Of a DNA stretch of 55,873 nt, positions 41,488-49,038 are shown piece by piece. The stretch comes from a virus. Both the position numbers and the translations under genes were made by a program. Below the pieces are notes generated by a model. The model was not told the origin of the DNA. It was given only the letters and a program-made list of their open reading frames with translations, and did no database searches. The stretch's first letter is position 1. Every line of letters starts with the position of its first letter. The stretch is taken from positions 1 through 55,873 of IMG/VR virus record IMGVR_UViG_3300028809_000018; one strand, 5' to 3'.

Positions 41488-42089
41488 AGCCCTCGGTCAC
41501 AGTTGTCATCCCCGTCCACCCCATGCGCATACGCAACGGCCTACTGCGCCGTGCCACCGACTCGGTTTGGGCGCAGACGTGCCTGCCGGACGCGCTTGTT
41601 GTGGTCGTGGACTGCGAAGGTCAGGGGGCGGCGCGGACCAGGCAACGCGGGCTCGACCAGGTGACCACCGAGTACGTCACGTTCTTCGACAGTGACGACA
41701 AAATGAAGCCCCAGCACCTTCAGCGCCTCCTCCAGGTCATCGAAGACGCTGGCGCCTCGTACGTCTACTCCTGGTTCGAACCCGTCGGATTCGGCCGCGA
41801 TCCGCTCGGGCACTTCGGCAAGCCCTTCGACCCCCACAACCCTCACCATACGACCACCGTCGTCATGTGCGAGACGGCCGTGGCCAAGGAGGTCGGCTTC
41901 ACGGCGCCCGAGCCGGGCGCGAAGACGGGCAACGAAGACTGGCTGTTCACCGTCGGCTACTGCCGGCTCGCGGTCGAGCGCGGGCTCAAGATGGTCCACC
42001 TGCCCGAGCGGACCTGGGAGTACCACCTCCACACGGCCAACACGTCGGGCATGCCCAACCGCGGAGATGCGCTCAGCGTGCCGCGTTAA
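41484..42089 (+). CDS. GT2 family glycosyltransferase
   Basis: 201 residues from the GTG at 41484 (GTGA overlap). Typical GT2: SVTVVIPVHPMRIRNGLLRRATDSVWAQT, ALVVVVDCEGQGAARTRQRGLDQVTTEYVTFFDSDDKM with the DSDD metal motif, and GNEDWLFTVGYCRLAVERG near the catalytic base. Third glycosyltransferase of the cassette; the next gene is the endolysin. Confidence 0.85.
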   Translation: MKPSVTVVIPVHPMRIRNGLLRRATDSVWAQTCLPDALVVVVDCEGQGAARTRQRGLDQVTTEYVTFFDSDDKMKPQHLQRLLQVIEDAGASYVYSWFEPVGFGRDPLGHFGKPFDPHNPHHTTTVVMCETAVAKEVGFTAPEPGAKTGNEDWLFTVGYCRLAVERGLKMVHLPERTWEYHLHTANTSGMPNRGDALSVPR

Positions 42090-42117
42090 CTCACAAATCG
42101 GGCGTAGCCTGTGAATC

Positions 42118-42927
42118 ATGGCGCTACCCGTCCATGACGTGACTATGCCGATCTCGCTGTCGGGGCAGTCCAATGGCAAGCTCGCCGCTGACCGCCTGGT
42201 CGACACCGCCGGGCAGGCCGGCGGCCCCATCGTGCGCCTGTGCCGGCCCGCTTACCGGGCCTGGAGGGCCATGTGCGCCGCGGCGAAGTCCGCCGGGCAC
42301 ATCTTCAAGGCCGTGTCCTACTACGACTCGTACCGCCCGTACAGCGTGCAGGAAACCATCTTCAAGCAGCGCTACCGGCGCGTGGGCTACGAGACGGCGA
42401 TCTGGTGGGACGGCTCCTACTGGGTGCACCACACGGGCGCTGTCGCGGCCATCCCTGGCACGTCAAACCATGGCTGGGCGTTGGCCGTCGACATCGGCGA
42501 GGAGAAGGACGGCGACTCGGGCACCGAATCCATCGATCAGGGCTCGGTCGACTGGCTGGTGCGCAACGCATGGCGTTACGGCTTCTCGGCTGAGGTGCAG
42601 TCCGAGCCCTGGCACTGGCGCTACTACGCAGGAGACGACGTACCGCAAGCGGTGCTCGATTACGAAGGAGGAGAAGTGGCCGGATACGGCTTCGCAACAC
42701 AGGAGCAGGCGAACGACGTATGGCGTCGCACAGGCAGCATGCAGCGGATCTTGACAGACGACGTGGTTCCGCGGCTGGAAGCGATCAAGCAGCAGTTGGT
42801 GCTCCAGCTCGCGATCCTGGAGGAAATCAGGACAACCGTGGAGGCCATCGAGCCTGGAGAGGGCGGATCGTTCCCGGCCTTCCCGTGGACGGTGACGTTC
42901 GAAGGCAATGGGACCGTTACGTCCTAA
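42118..42927 (+). CDS. Endolysin, M15 (VanY-like) peptidase
   Basis: 269 residues. Zinc peptidase motif HGWALAVDIG (H118, D125) and EPWHWRYY (His near 166) define an M15 D,D- or L,D-carboxypeptidase/endopeptidase that cuts peptidoglycan stem peptides. SYYDSYRPYSVQ is the usual substrate-side motif. The C-terminal ~80 residues are a linker plus a helical segment (RILTDDVVPRLEAIKQQLVLQLAILEEI), perhaps an oligomerisation domain in place of a known wall-binding repeat. TAGCCT lies 7 nt before the ATG; there is no ribosome binding site. Confidence 0.9.
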   Translation: MALPVHDVTMPISLSGQSNGKLAADRLVDTAGQAGGPIVRLCRPAYRAWRAMCAAAKSAGHIFKAVSYYDSYRPYSVQETIFKQRYRRVGYETAIWWDGSYWVHHTGAVAAIPGTSNHGWALAVDIGEEKDGDSGTESIDQGSVDWLVRNAWRYGFSAEVQSEPWHWRYYAGDDVPQAVLDYEGGEVAGYGFATQEQANDVWRRTGSMQRILTDDVVPRLEAIKQQLVLQLAILEEIRTTVEAIEPGEGGSFPAFPWTVTFEGNGTVTS

Positions 42928-42983
42928 AACGGCGCGTCTGGGCGACGACGCGAAGTTCGGCAAATTTCGCACTAGGACGTGAA

Positions 42984-43292
42984 ATGTCTGCACTTTCTGC
43001 CAAGATCGAAGACATGAAGAACCTATCGTGGCCCATGGCGCTGGTGCTCAGCCTCGTGGTGGTCGTGATCGGCACTTTGGCCTTTGTGGGCAAGGATGTG
43101 CGGACCGTCTCGGACGCGATTCTCTTCATCCTGGTGGCTCTCGGGTACGCCGAACTGCGCGAGATCAAGTCCAACACCAACGGCAACAACACCAAGATGC
43201 TCGAAGAGCTGGCAGAGTACCGCCGGCAGGCCGCCCGGCTCACCGACAAGGCCCTGGAGTCCGCGCCCCTCGTGCCTCCGGAGTCGAAGTGA
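42984..43292 (+). CDS. Candidate holin
   Basis: 102 residues: two transmembrane segments (WPMALVLSLVVVVIGTLAFVG and AILFILVALGYAEL), then a helical, charged cytoplasmic tail (NNTKMLEELAEYRRQAARLTDKALE). Size, topology and position directly after the endolysin fit a holin that opens the membrane at lysis. The ATG at 42984 follows ACGTGAA with no strong ribosome binding site. Confidence 0.7.
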   Translation: MSALSAKIEDMKNLSWPMALVLSLVVVVIGTLAFVGKDVRTVSDAILFILVALGYAELREIKSNTNGNNTKMLEELAEYRRQAARLTDKALESAPLVPPESK

Positions 43293-43735
43293 CCACGACC
43301 AGGACCTATTCCTGGACGCTCAAGCCCCCCGCGGAGCAGCTCGACGACTTCAGCCGGCGCGCTCGCAAGGTGCTCGCGTGGGCGTGCGAGGGCGACACCC
43401 GCATCTCGTGCCAGGGCGTGACCGGCGAGGCGTTCGGCGTCGTCGAGATCTCGTTTGCCGTCACGGGCAGGGACCTGTGGGCGACCGGGCAGATCTCGCA
43501 GGACCTCATCAACACGGTCACGATGCGCCTGAAGAACCCCGCCGACATCGACTTCACCCGCGAGCGCCCGCCTGTGCACGGCAACCGCGGCTACGGCTAC
43601 GGGCGCTCCAAGCGGATCAACGGGACGTACGGCGCCGGGGAGCGGGCGTTTGATCCGACCCGGCTACTGGTCCCCGACGACGCCGCTCGTGATGCTCCGC
43701 CTCCGCCAGAGACTGAGCCTCCGACATCGGCGTAG
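43289..43735 (+). CDS. Hypothetical protein after holin
   Basis: 148 residues from the GTG at 43289 (GTGA overlap). A compact alpha/beta body (RARKVLAWACEGDTRISCQG, FGVVEISFAVTGRDLWATGQIS) and a disordered Pro-rich end (PPPPETEPPTSA). No known motif. Linked to the lysis genes by overlap. Its 3' end overlaps the convergent gene 43617-43838. Confidence 0.6.
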   Translation: MTTTRTYSWTLKPPAEQLDDFSRRARKVLAWACEGDTRISCQGVTGEAFGVVEISFAVTGRDLWATGQISQDLINTVTMRLKNPADIDFTRERPPVHGNRGYGYGRSKRINGTYGAGERAFDPTRLLVPDDAARDAPPPPETEPPTSA

Positions 43736-43838
43736 ACACCCGCCCGCACGAGCAGCCCCAATACCAAAGCCCGCCCTCGCCGTTGACGACGGGGCGGGCT
43801 ACGGTCATGTGTCCCCAGTTTGGTTTCCGGTACGCCAC
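43617..43838 (-). CDS. Small CSCG protein, convergent overlap
   Basis: 73 residues from a GTG that directly follows the stop of 43839-44249 (TGAGTG). The core GGLWYWGCSCGRVSTPMSEAQSLAEAEHHERRR resembles small actinophage zinc-knuckle proteins. Its 3' end overlaps the rightward gene by 119 bp on the opposite strand, and the terminator hairpin lies inside it; both lower confidence. Confidence 0.45.
   Translation of the reverse strand: MAYRKPNWGHMTVARPVVNGEGGLWYWGCSCGRVSTPMSEAQSLAEAEHHERRRRGPVAGSDQTPAPRRRTSR
43768..43800. terminator. Hairpin between convergent transcripts
   Basis: AGCCCGCCC and GGGCGGGCT form a 9-bp stem around 15 bases after the last rightward gene. There is no long U-tract on either strand. 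It probably acts as a two-way block between lysis and right-arm transcription. Confidence 0.6.
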
Positions 43839-44249
43839 TCACCAGTAGTACCACTTGGCGCAGCTACGTGCTTGGTGACCGAGGAGCACCTCCTCGACGT
43901 CTCCGTTGGCGCGGTAGTCCTTCAGCGCGCGGCGGGCGTATGCACGCTCGCGTGTGCGCTCGGGGTTGTGCCAGACGCGCTCGATGTACCAACGGGGTGG
44001 CGGGGTAGGGCAGCAGAAACGGTGACCAGTTGGGTAATCGGGCTCCCACATGCACTGATCGCTCTTGCGGCGCCAGTGCTGGTTGTCCCAGGCTCGATAG
44101 GTTTTGAGATCGGGCTCAGCCGGCAGATTGCAGGGCCGGTCCTGGCGAATCAGCCAGGTTTTGAGGTATCCGAAGTCTCGGCAGTAGTGGACCTGCTCCC
44201 ACTTGGTGGCGATAACCCACCACGGTTTGTCTTTGGTCGTTCTCGACAT
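43839..44249 (-). CDS. Trp/Cys-rich hypothetical protein
   Basis: 136 residues from the ATG at 44249 (GAAAGGG ribosome binding site). Rich in Trp, Tyr and Arg, with Cys at several points (HYCRDFG, PCNLP, QCMWEP, FCCPTPPPRWY). Possibly a zinc-stabilised fold. Last-but-one gene of the leftward right arm. No family was recognised. Confidence 0.6.
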   Translation of the reverse strand: MSRTTKDKPWWVIATKWEQVHYCRDFGYLKTWLIRQDRPCNLPAEPDLKTYRAWDNQHWRRKSDQCMWEPDYPTGHRFCCPTPPPRWYIERVWHNPERTRERAYARRALKDYRANGDVEEVLLGHQARSCAKWYYW

Positions 44250-44308
44250 GGCACCCTTTCGGGCGCGGACCATCCGCGCTTACCTGTGCGTCATGTCGAT
44301 CACCTCCC

Positions 44309-44737
44309 TCAGTAGTAGGCGCGGCGGTACATCGCCCGCTGCTTCTCCATCTCGGCGGCACGCTTGGCCAGGAGCGCTTCGTTCTTCTTGCGATCCAGGA
44401 TCTCCAGCACCTCCTGCTTGTGCTCGTACGAGAGCAGCTCGGGGGCCGTCTTATACAGCTCCAGGATGGCTGTCTCGTGCGCGAGCTTCTTCTCGCGCTC
44501 AAGCCGGCGGTTGCGGGCCACCTTCGGCTCCCGGAACAGGGTGCTGGACAGCGCCCGCCGGATCGCCTTGTAGGCCAGGAGCCCAAGCAGGTAAAGCACC
44601 ACGCCGGGCCACACGAGTCCCCAGAGGCCGCAGAATTGCCAGCTCGGCTCGTCTTCCGTCTTCGCGGCCTTGACGTAGGCGATCCGCGTCATCACGAGCA
44701 GCCCGATCAGGTACAGAGCGATCAGCAAGGTCACCAT
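44309..44737 (-). CDS. Two-pass membrane protein with charged tail
   Basis: 142 residues: transmembrane segments near 1-20 (TLLIALYLIGLLVMT) and 38-58 (LWGLVWPGVVLYLLGLLAYKAI), then a long basic/acidic helix (LERE KKLAHETAILELYK, ILDRKKNEALLAKRAAEMEKQR). The ATG overlaps the end of the exonuclease gene by 7 bp. It may anchor a cytoplasmic coiled coil. Gap 44250-44308 holds no gene. Confidence 0.65.
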   Translation of the reverse strand: MVTLLIALYLIGLLVMTRIAYVKAAKTEDEPSWQFCGLWGLVWPGVVLYLLGLLAYKAIRRALSSTLFREPKVARNRRLEREKKLAHETAILELYKTAPELLSYEHKQEVLEILDRKKNEALLAKRAAEMEKQRAMYRRAYY

Positions 44738-45312
44738 GGGAACATCCAGTTGAATACGTCGCGGGTGTGCTTGGCGTCGTCGAGCGCGTGGTGACGCGCC
44801 CCGACCTGTACCGGCCGCGCTCCGCGGCCAGTGTCCTTGGCCATCTTCGTGAAGATCTCGACCGATGGCTGGAGTACCTGCTGAATGTCGTAGATCAGCA
44901 TGGGCAACGGCGGGCGGTGATCGTTGAAGGTGCCGAAAAGCTGGCTCAGGACAACGTAATCGAAGCCCGAGTACGAGCCCCAGATCTCCGGCTCGCCCTC
45001 CTGCACGAGGAACTGGTAGACCTCCTCGCGGAGCCCGTCCTCGCCCTCGACGCGCTTCACGAAGGCGATGTCTTCGTGCTCGTGGTCCCAGTCCGCCACA
45101 CCGATCGCGCCGACCTCGCTGGCGGGGATCAGAGGCAGGGTGGGCCAGATGTTCTGACGCATCCAGCCGTCCCGGACCATCGGTCCGAGCGGGGCGTCCA
45201 CGTTGATGCCGTAGTACTCGCGACCATCCTCAGCCACAATGCCAATCGAGATGAGATCGATCGGGTGGCCTGCGCCGCGGTTCAGGAATTCGGTGTCCAA
45301 CCAGTACTTCAT
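44731..45312 (-). CDS. Rv2179c/DnaQ-like 3'-5' exoribonuclease
   Basis: 193 residues. DEDD exonuclease motifs: WLDTEF at residues 4-9 (ExoI), GSYSGFDYVVLSQLFG near 120 (ExoII) and HHALDDAKHTRDVF near 175 (ExoIII, DEDDh type). The opening resembles the mycobacterial Rv2179c RNase-T-like family. It would trim RNA or ssDNA 3' ends, for example tRNAs or mRNA. Overlaps the next microprotein by 4 nt. Confidence 0.8.
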   Translation of the reverse strand: MKYWLDTEFLNRGAGHPIDLISIGIVAEDGREYYGINVDAPLGPMVRDGWMRQNIWPTLPLIPASEVGAIGVADWDHEHEDIAFVKRVEGEDGLREEVYQFLVQEGEPEIWGSYSGFDYVVLSQLFGTFNDHRPPLPMLIYDIQQVLQPSVEIFTKMAKDTGRGARPVQVGARHHALDDAKHTRDVFNWMFPW

Positions 45313-45413
45313 TTCCGTCTCCCCCTTCGGAGTACTGCGATCCAGATGGCGGTCATGACACCTACGGCGGTAAACACCACCGCCAACTGGAGCAGCTTGT
45401 CGTTGACGCCCAT
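45309..45413 (-). CDS. 34-residue membrane microprotein
   Basis: MGVNDKLLQLAVVFTAVGVMTAIWI-type single hydrophobic helix and an Arg/Lys end. The ATG overlaps the stop of the 25-residue microprotein (TGATG), and its own stop overlaps the exonuclease start. Too short for homology; supported by an unbroken chain of coupled starts. Could be a small holin- or antiholin-like or membrane-modulating peptide. Confidence 0.5.
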   Translation of the reverse strand: MGVNDKLLQLAVVFTAVGVMTAIWIAVLRRGRRK

Positions 45414-45490
45414 CAGTCTTTCTCGCTCAGGATTCCCATGACCGCGAAGCCGGCGCAGATGAGCAGAATGATCAACCAGAGCCACATCAT
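45413..45490 (-). CDS. 25-residue membrane microprotein
   Basis: MMWLWLIILLICAGFAVMG followed by ILSEKD: one transmembrane helix with a charged end. The ATG overlaps the zinc-ribbon stop as ATGA. Together with the 34-residue gene it makes a pair of extremely short, coupled membrane proteins between soluble proteins. Confidence 0.5.
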   Translation of the reverse strand: MMWLWLIILLICAGFAVMGILSEKD

Positions 45491-45675
45491 CGCTTCGCCT
45501 TCGCGCAGTCGGGACAGAGGTCGAGCATCTCGGTTTCGAGATGAACGAAGCCGTCGGATTTGGCGGCCTTGCGAGCCTCGACAACCGAGTGGGCCTTGAT
45601 GAGCTGACCGTGCTCGTTTACGGGGACCGCGCCGCAGTCGTCACACTCGACCCAAACCCCACGGCGGGAGGTCAT
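45487..45675 (-). CDS. Zinc-ribbon protein
   Basis: 62 residues from the ATG at 45675. WVECDDCGAV and DLCPDCAKAKR supply four Cys for one zinc. Between them is a helix (SVVEARKAAKSDG). Such stand-alone ribbons often bind nucleic acid or act as adaptors. Coupled by 4-nt overlaps on both sides. Confidence 0.7.
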   Translation of the reverse strand: MTSRRGVWVECDDCGAVPVNEHGQLIKAHSVVEARKAAKSDGFVHLETEMLDLCPDCAKAKR

Positions 45676-46595
45676 CGCTGGCCTGTGTGAACCTGTGTGC
45701 CCTGCGGAGCGATCACGATGGTGCACTGCCCGGCCGCGGCGCACGCCTTGGCCTTCTCCAGCTCCAGCTTCGCGATCTCAAGCTGAAGCCACACCTCGTT
45801 GGAGTAGAGCGACTGCTGCGCCTGCGCCGCACGCACCCGGCCCTCAGCTTCCGCGACCTGCGCGGCGGCGTTCTCCAGGGCCTTCTGCTTGTTGTTGCGC
45901 GCCTCCTGGATGCCGGCGTCGGTGTAGTCGATGTCCTTCACGAGGATCTGCACAGGCGGGCAGTCCGGCGATCCCCGGCGGAACGTGGGGCCGCAGAAGT
46001 AGTCCCCGCCGGTCAGGCGCTTCAGCTCAACCGCAAATTCAGCGGAGATCCGCTCCTGCACCTCGGCGAGGACGGTGCCGGCGACGAGAGCGTCCGCGCT
46101 GTAGTTGCGGATCACCGAGCGGGAAGCCTTCTCCAAGGCCGGGACGACCGTGTTGAGCAGCATCACGCGCCAGCCGTCGTCGGTGTCGGCCTGGTAGCGG
46201 CGGCCCATGTTCTCCCACCACTGCACGACCGGCGAGTTCGCGTCCGTGCAGGTCGTGTTGAGCGCCATGTTGGTCTGCGACCACACGTTCACCTGGACGC
46301 CCGACGGCTGGTTCGGCTCGGGCTTGCTGGCCACAGTGACGGGCACATTGGTGTCGCCGTCCTGGGGGGCGATGTTCCACGTGCGCAGGTTGTCGGGGAG
46401 CCAGACGATGGAGTTGTTGGCGATCCAGTCGTCGGACGTACCAGGGTCCACGCAGTGATCGAACTTGAAGCCGTCGACTTGGCCTTCGGCGTAGTAGAGC
46501 CCGATGGCGTCGGGCGGGGCGATTTCGGAACAGGCGGTGGTCGACACGAGTCCCACGACGGCGAGCGCCGCGAGGAGGGCCTTCTTCCAGCTCAC
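45672..46595 (-). CDS. SPFH/band-7-like lipoprotein
   Basis: 307 residues from the GTG at 46595 (GTGA overlap). Signal peptide with lipobox STTAC at about residue 22. The mature N-terminal region (SEIAPPDAIGLYYAEGQVDG), a central NVWSQTNMALNTTC and a C-terminal DIDYTDAGIQEARNNKQKALENAAAQVAEAEGRVRAAQ helix follow the order of SPFH (prohibitin/flotillin-like) proteins, which form membrane rings. An outward-anchored SPFH protein in a phage is unusual; it may remodel the host envelope or shield against superinfection. The family call is by pattern only. Confidence 0.6.
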   Translation of the reverse strand: MSWKKALLAALAVVGLVSTTACSEIAPPDAIGLYYAEGQVDGFKFDHCVDPGTSDDWIANNSIVWLPDNLRTWNIAPQDGDTNVPVTVASKPEPNQPSGVQVNVWSQTNMALNTTCTDANSPVVQWWENMGRRYQADTDDGWRVMLLNTVVPALEKASRSVIRNYSADALVAGTVLAEVQERISAEFAVELKRLTGGDYFCGPTFRRGSPDCPPVQILVKDIDYTDAGIQEARNNKQKALENAAAQVAEAEGRVRAAQAQQSLYSNEVWLQLEIAKLELEKAKACAAAGQCTIVIAPQGTQVHTGQR

Positions 46596-46900
46596 TTCTT
46601 CTTCTCCAATTCGTAGACGTTGGCCCGCCATTCGCGGACCTGCTGGTGGTGCTCGGGGGTGAGGAATGTTGCCTGGACGTCGAACTGGGTCGGCGGGCGG
46701 GTCATCTCCTCAAACAGCCCTTCCGCCGTTGCTACCAGCTCTTCCCGGCGCCGCGTCTTCATGACCGACTCGCCGGTGACGTGCTGGTACGTCTTGCGCT
46801 TGCCCATGGCGAAGCCCGCCTGATAGGCCAGCCAGTACAGGACGGCCAGGCCGCCGACTGCGAGCAGCATTCCGAGCGCGTAGAAGATGACGCGTCCCAT
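46592..46900 (-). CDS. Single-pass membrane protein
   Basis: 102 residues from the ATG at 46900 (TGATG). One transmembrane helix at residues ~3-28 (VIFYALGMLLAVGGLAVLYWLAYQAG), then a cytoplasmic basic segment (GKRKTYQHVTG) and acidic helices. It directly precedes the SPFH-like lipoprotein and may be its membrane partner. Confidence 0.65.
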   Translation of the reverse strand: MGRVIFYALGMLLAVGGLAVLYWLAYQAGFAMGKRKTYQHVTGESVMKTRRREELVATAEGLFEEMTRPPTQFDVQATFLTPEHHQQVREWRANVYELEKKK

Positions 46901-47226
46901 CAGGAGCCCTCCTTCTTGAACCACTTCTCGGGGTCGTCATCCGCGGACACCATCTCGTCCACGAGAGCCTTGGCGCGCTCGCGCGCCTTGGGCCACGCCG
47001 TGTTCATGAGGAACCGCATCAGGTGGTCGTAGGTGCAGTTGGCCTGGATGTAGCGGTAGGCCATGTCTGCGTGAGCCTGGCTGAGGGCCATGACGGGAGC
47101 GCCTTCGCCGTCCCCGCCGTCCCCCATCCAGGTCACCAAGTGGATGTTGGCGAGCTGCTCGATGAGCTGCTTCTCCACGTTCGCGAGGTGCGCGTCCGTG
47201 ATCTGCTCAGGCGTCATGGCTTTCAT
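46900..47226 (-). CDS. Hypothetical helical protein
   Basis: 108 residues, all-helical prediction (TDAHLANVEKQLIEQLANIHL; HADMAYRYIQANCTYDHLMRFLM), with an acidic tail. Start at the ATG at 47226; a second ATG three codons later is possible. No family was recognised. Coupled to both neighbours. Confidence 0.6.
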   Translation of the reverse strand: MKAMTPEQITDAHLANVEKQLIEQLANIHLVTWMGDGGDGEGAPVMALSQAHADMAYRYIQANCTYDHLMRFLMNTAWPKARERAKALVDEMVSADDDPEKWFKKEGS

Positions 47227-47618
47227 GATTGCGTAGGCAGGCGACGTTGCGCAGGCTCCCCGGCGACGAGCGCGGACACGGTCAGCGCCGCGTTGACGCA
47301 GTTGGTGTGGTTGCTGAGCATGCCCTTGTTGATGCCGCCGTTGACGGCAACGATCTGGTCGGCGACGCGCCGGCCAGTGTTGATGGCCGCCTGCTCGTGC
47401 ACGCCGCGCACGGCGCCGAGAAGCCGGGGGATCATCGCCATCGAGGCGCGGACCGCGGCATCGCGAGCAGCGTTGAACGCCGTCTCGTTGACGAGTCCGA
47501 TGAGGTTGTTTGTCTCGGCCGCATCGAGCCCCGCCTGCTGCGCCATGTGGCCGATGTTGGCCATCGTGGCGGGGTCGAGGACGTTCTGGACGTCAACGGA
47601 AACGGCGTTCGTGGTCAT
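47223..47618 (-). CDS. Hypothetical helical protein
   Basis: 131 residues from the ATG at 47618, which has a perfect AAGGAGAG ribosome binding site. Predicted helical, rich in Ala/Asn, with segments IGHMAQQAGLDAAETNNLIGLV and AARDAAVRASMAMIPRLLGAV. The amphipathic helices might associate with membranes. Not recognised. Confidence 0.65.
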   Translation of the reverse strand: MTTNAVSVDVQNVLDPATMANIGHMAQQAGLDAAETNNLIGLVNETAFNAARDAAVRASMAMIPRLLGAVRGVHEQAAINTGRRVADQIVAVNGGINKGMLSNHTNCVNAALTVSALVAGEPAQRRLPTQS

Positions 47619-47692
47619 GGTCTTCTCTCCTTGATGGTTTCCGGGGGTGGGCCTGGCCGCCCGCTTCCCCTCTGTCGCGGGCGGCCAGGGGC

Positions 47693-47932
47693 TTACTCGG
47701 GACGGGGGACGCCGACCTTGTCCTGCACCCACGAGATGCCCTCGCGAGCCTTGTCGGCGGCCAGGTCGACCGCTCCGACGGTCGCCGCGGCGGCCTCCTG
47801 GAGCGGGGTGGGCTCGGCGCCCTCCTCGACGTCCTCGATGAAGGCGTCCACGGCCCGGCGGGCGAGTACGACTGCGCCAACGACGGCGCCGCCGACAACT
47901 CCGGCGACTACGAGGGCGGTCTTGAGCTTCAT
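47693..47932 (-). CDS. Membrane-anchored small protein
   Basis: 79 residues: one transmembrane helix (TALVVAGVVGGAVVGAVVLARRA), then an acidic segment and an amphipathic helix. GAGGAGAG precedes the ATG. It is the first gene after the promoter at 47969-47997 and so the leader of the leftward run to 43.6 kb. Confidence 0.65.
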   Translation of the reverse strand: MKLKTALVVAGVVGGAVVGAVVLARRAVDAFIEDVEEGAEPTPLQEAAAATVGAVDLAADKAREGISWVQDKVGVPRPE

Positions 47933-47952
47933 GCTTCTCTCCTCAGAACGTT

Positions 47953-47997
47953 ACCTGGATATACGGGTAGCGTAAGGTCTGGGATGGCCCGAGTCAA
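47953..47997 (-). promoter_or_regulatory. Promoter with downstream operator
   Basis: TTGACT (47992-47997), a 17-bp spacer, TACGCT (47969-47974), then an ACCCGTATATCCAGGT operator at 47953-47968 placed over the expected start point. The geometry suits repression. The -35 box overlaps the stop codon of 47994-48191. Confidence 0.75.
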
Positions 47998-48191
47998 GGG
48001 CGATGATGACAAGGGAGATGAATCTCTTCAGCCCACCAGAAGGCACTTTCGCGACTCTTGGTGTGCGTCACGTGGGGGCACCGTCCACATTGGAAGTACC
48101 AGCGCCCGCCGAACTTGTAGACACGGTGCTTCCGAACCCGTTCAGGCGCAGGAGCTGGACCATGTCGCTCAGAAACATGAAGCTGTGCCAC
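47994..48191 (-). CDS. Zinc-binding protein nested in resolvase 3' end
   Basis: 65 residues from a GTG at 48191 with an ideal AAGGAGG seven bases upstream, although 124 bp lie within the 3' end of the resolvase-like gene in another frame. The core WYFQCGRCPHVTHTKSRESAFWWAEEIHLPCHH supplies CxxC plus C/H ligands. The strong ribosome binding site argues it is a true overlapping gene. Confidence 0.65.
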   Translation of the reverse strand: MAQLHVSERHGPAPAPERVRKHRVYKFGGRWYFQCGRCPHVTHTKSRESAFWWAEEIHLPCHHRP

Positions 48192-48649
48192 TCGCCCGCC
48201 TCCTTCTTCTTGCCGGGCGGGCAGAACAGGACCCGAGAGCCCAGCTCAGCCCGCAAGATCAACAGGATGTCGCCCTTGCGGGGCGCGTGATGGACCGGCG
48301 GCAGGTCCGTGAAGCCGGCGATCTCGCGGAAGTACGTCACCGCGACCCACTGCTCCACCGTGCGCCGTCCACGCCCCCGCGGCTTCACCACAACCACGCC
48401 GATGCTGGCCTTTGCGTTGGCCTTCTCGACCTCCACCTCGCGCAAATAGCCCGAGTAGTTGATGGTGCCGTGGTCGCCGGAGGTCGACTTGACCTCCCAG
48501 CACACGCCCGGCGTCCCCGTGATGTCGCCCTTGTCGAGCGCGCCCTGAAGCGAGCGCCGCTCGGCGTAGGGCCACCCGTTTTCGACAAGAAAGGCCGCGA
48601 CCGCTGACTCAGCAGCGGTCCCGGCCCTCTTCGGCTTGTTGACCATCAC
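48068..48649 (-). CDS. Holliday-junction-resolvase-like nuclease
   Basis: 193 residues. The N-terminal core KRAGTAAESAVAAFLVENGWPYAERRSLQGALDKGDITGTPGVCWEVKSTSG shows the E, D and ExK ligands of Hjc/VRR-type PD-(D/E)XK resolvases (E near 15, D near 41, EVK near 52). It would cut branched DNA before packaging. The Thr/Ser/Gly-rich C-terminus overlaps the next gene. Overlaps 48646-49038 by 4 nt. Confidence 0.75.
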   Translation of the reverse strand: MMVNKPKRAGTAAESAVAAFLVENGWPYAERRSLQGALDKGDITGTPGVCWEVKSTSGDHGTINYSGYLREVEVEKANAKASIGVVVVKPRGRGRRTVEQWVAVTYFREIAGFTDLPPVHHAPRKGDILLILRAELGSRVLFCPPGKKKEAGEWHSFMFLSDMVQLLRLNGFGSTVSTSSAGAGTSNVDGAPT

Positions 48650-49038
48650 ACCCGCTTGAATTGGCGGACCTGGTATTCGGCGTACAGCGCCGGGTTGTCC
48701 CGCTTGAGCCGCTCGGCGTTCAGCTCATCGACCACCTTGGGCTCGATGTACTGCTGCGCGAGGTTGGGGCGGTCCTTGATGAAGTCCTTGGTGCGCAGGC
48801 GGTTGATGCGGTGCCAGGTATAGACCGGGCGGCCGGCGAACGTCGCTTCGTCCGCGTCGGCGGCCTTCAGCACGTCCTGGAGCTTGCCGCGGATCTCGGC
48901 GAGCTGCTTCTCCCACTCCTTGATGGTGTCGGCGAGAAACTCCTCCTGCTTCACCAGATCGGCGTACAGGTCCAAGCTCACCGACTTGGGCTCAGGGATC
49001 GCGATGTCAGTTGTGGTCGACGGTGCGATGTCGGTCAT
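48646..49038 (-). CDS. Recombination-accessory-like helical protein
   Basis: 130 residues from the ATG at 49038 (GGAGGAG ribosome binding site). Helical with EEFLADTIKEWEKQLAEIRGKLQDVL, then ADEATFAGRPVYTWHRINRLRTKDFIKDRP. The latter resembles the C-terminal segment that follows YqaJ-type viral recombinases in actinobacterial phages, so a role with the resolvase is likely. The match is by memory of the pattern. Confidence 0.55.
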   Translation of the reverse strand: MTDIAPSTTTDIAIPEPKSVSLDLYADLVKQEEFLADTIKEWEKQLAEIRGKLQDVLKAADADEATFAGRPVYTWHRINRLRTKDFIKDRPNLAQQYIEPKVVDELNAERLKRDNPALYAEYQVRQFKRV

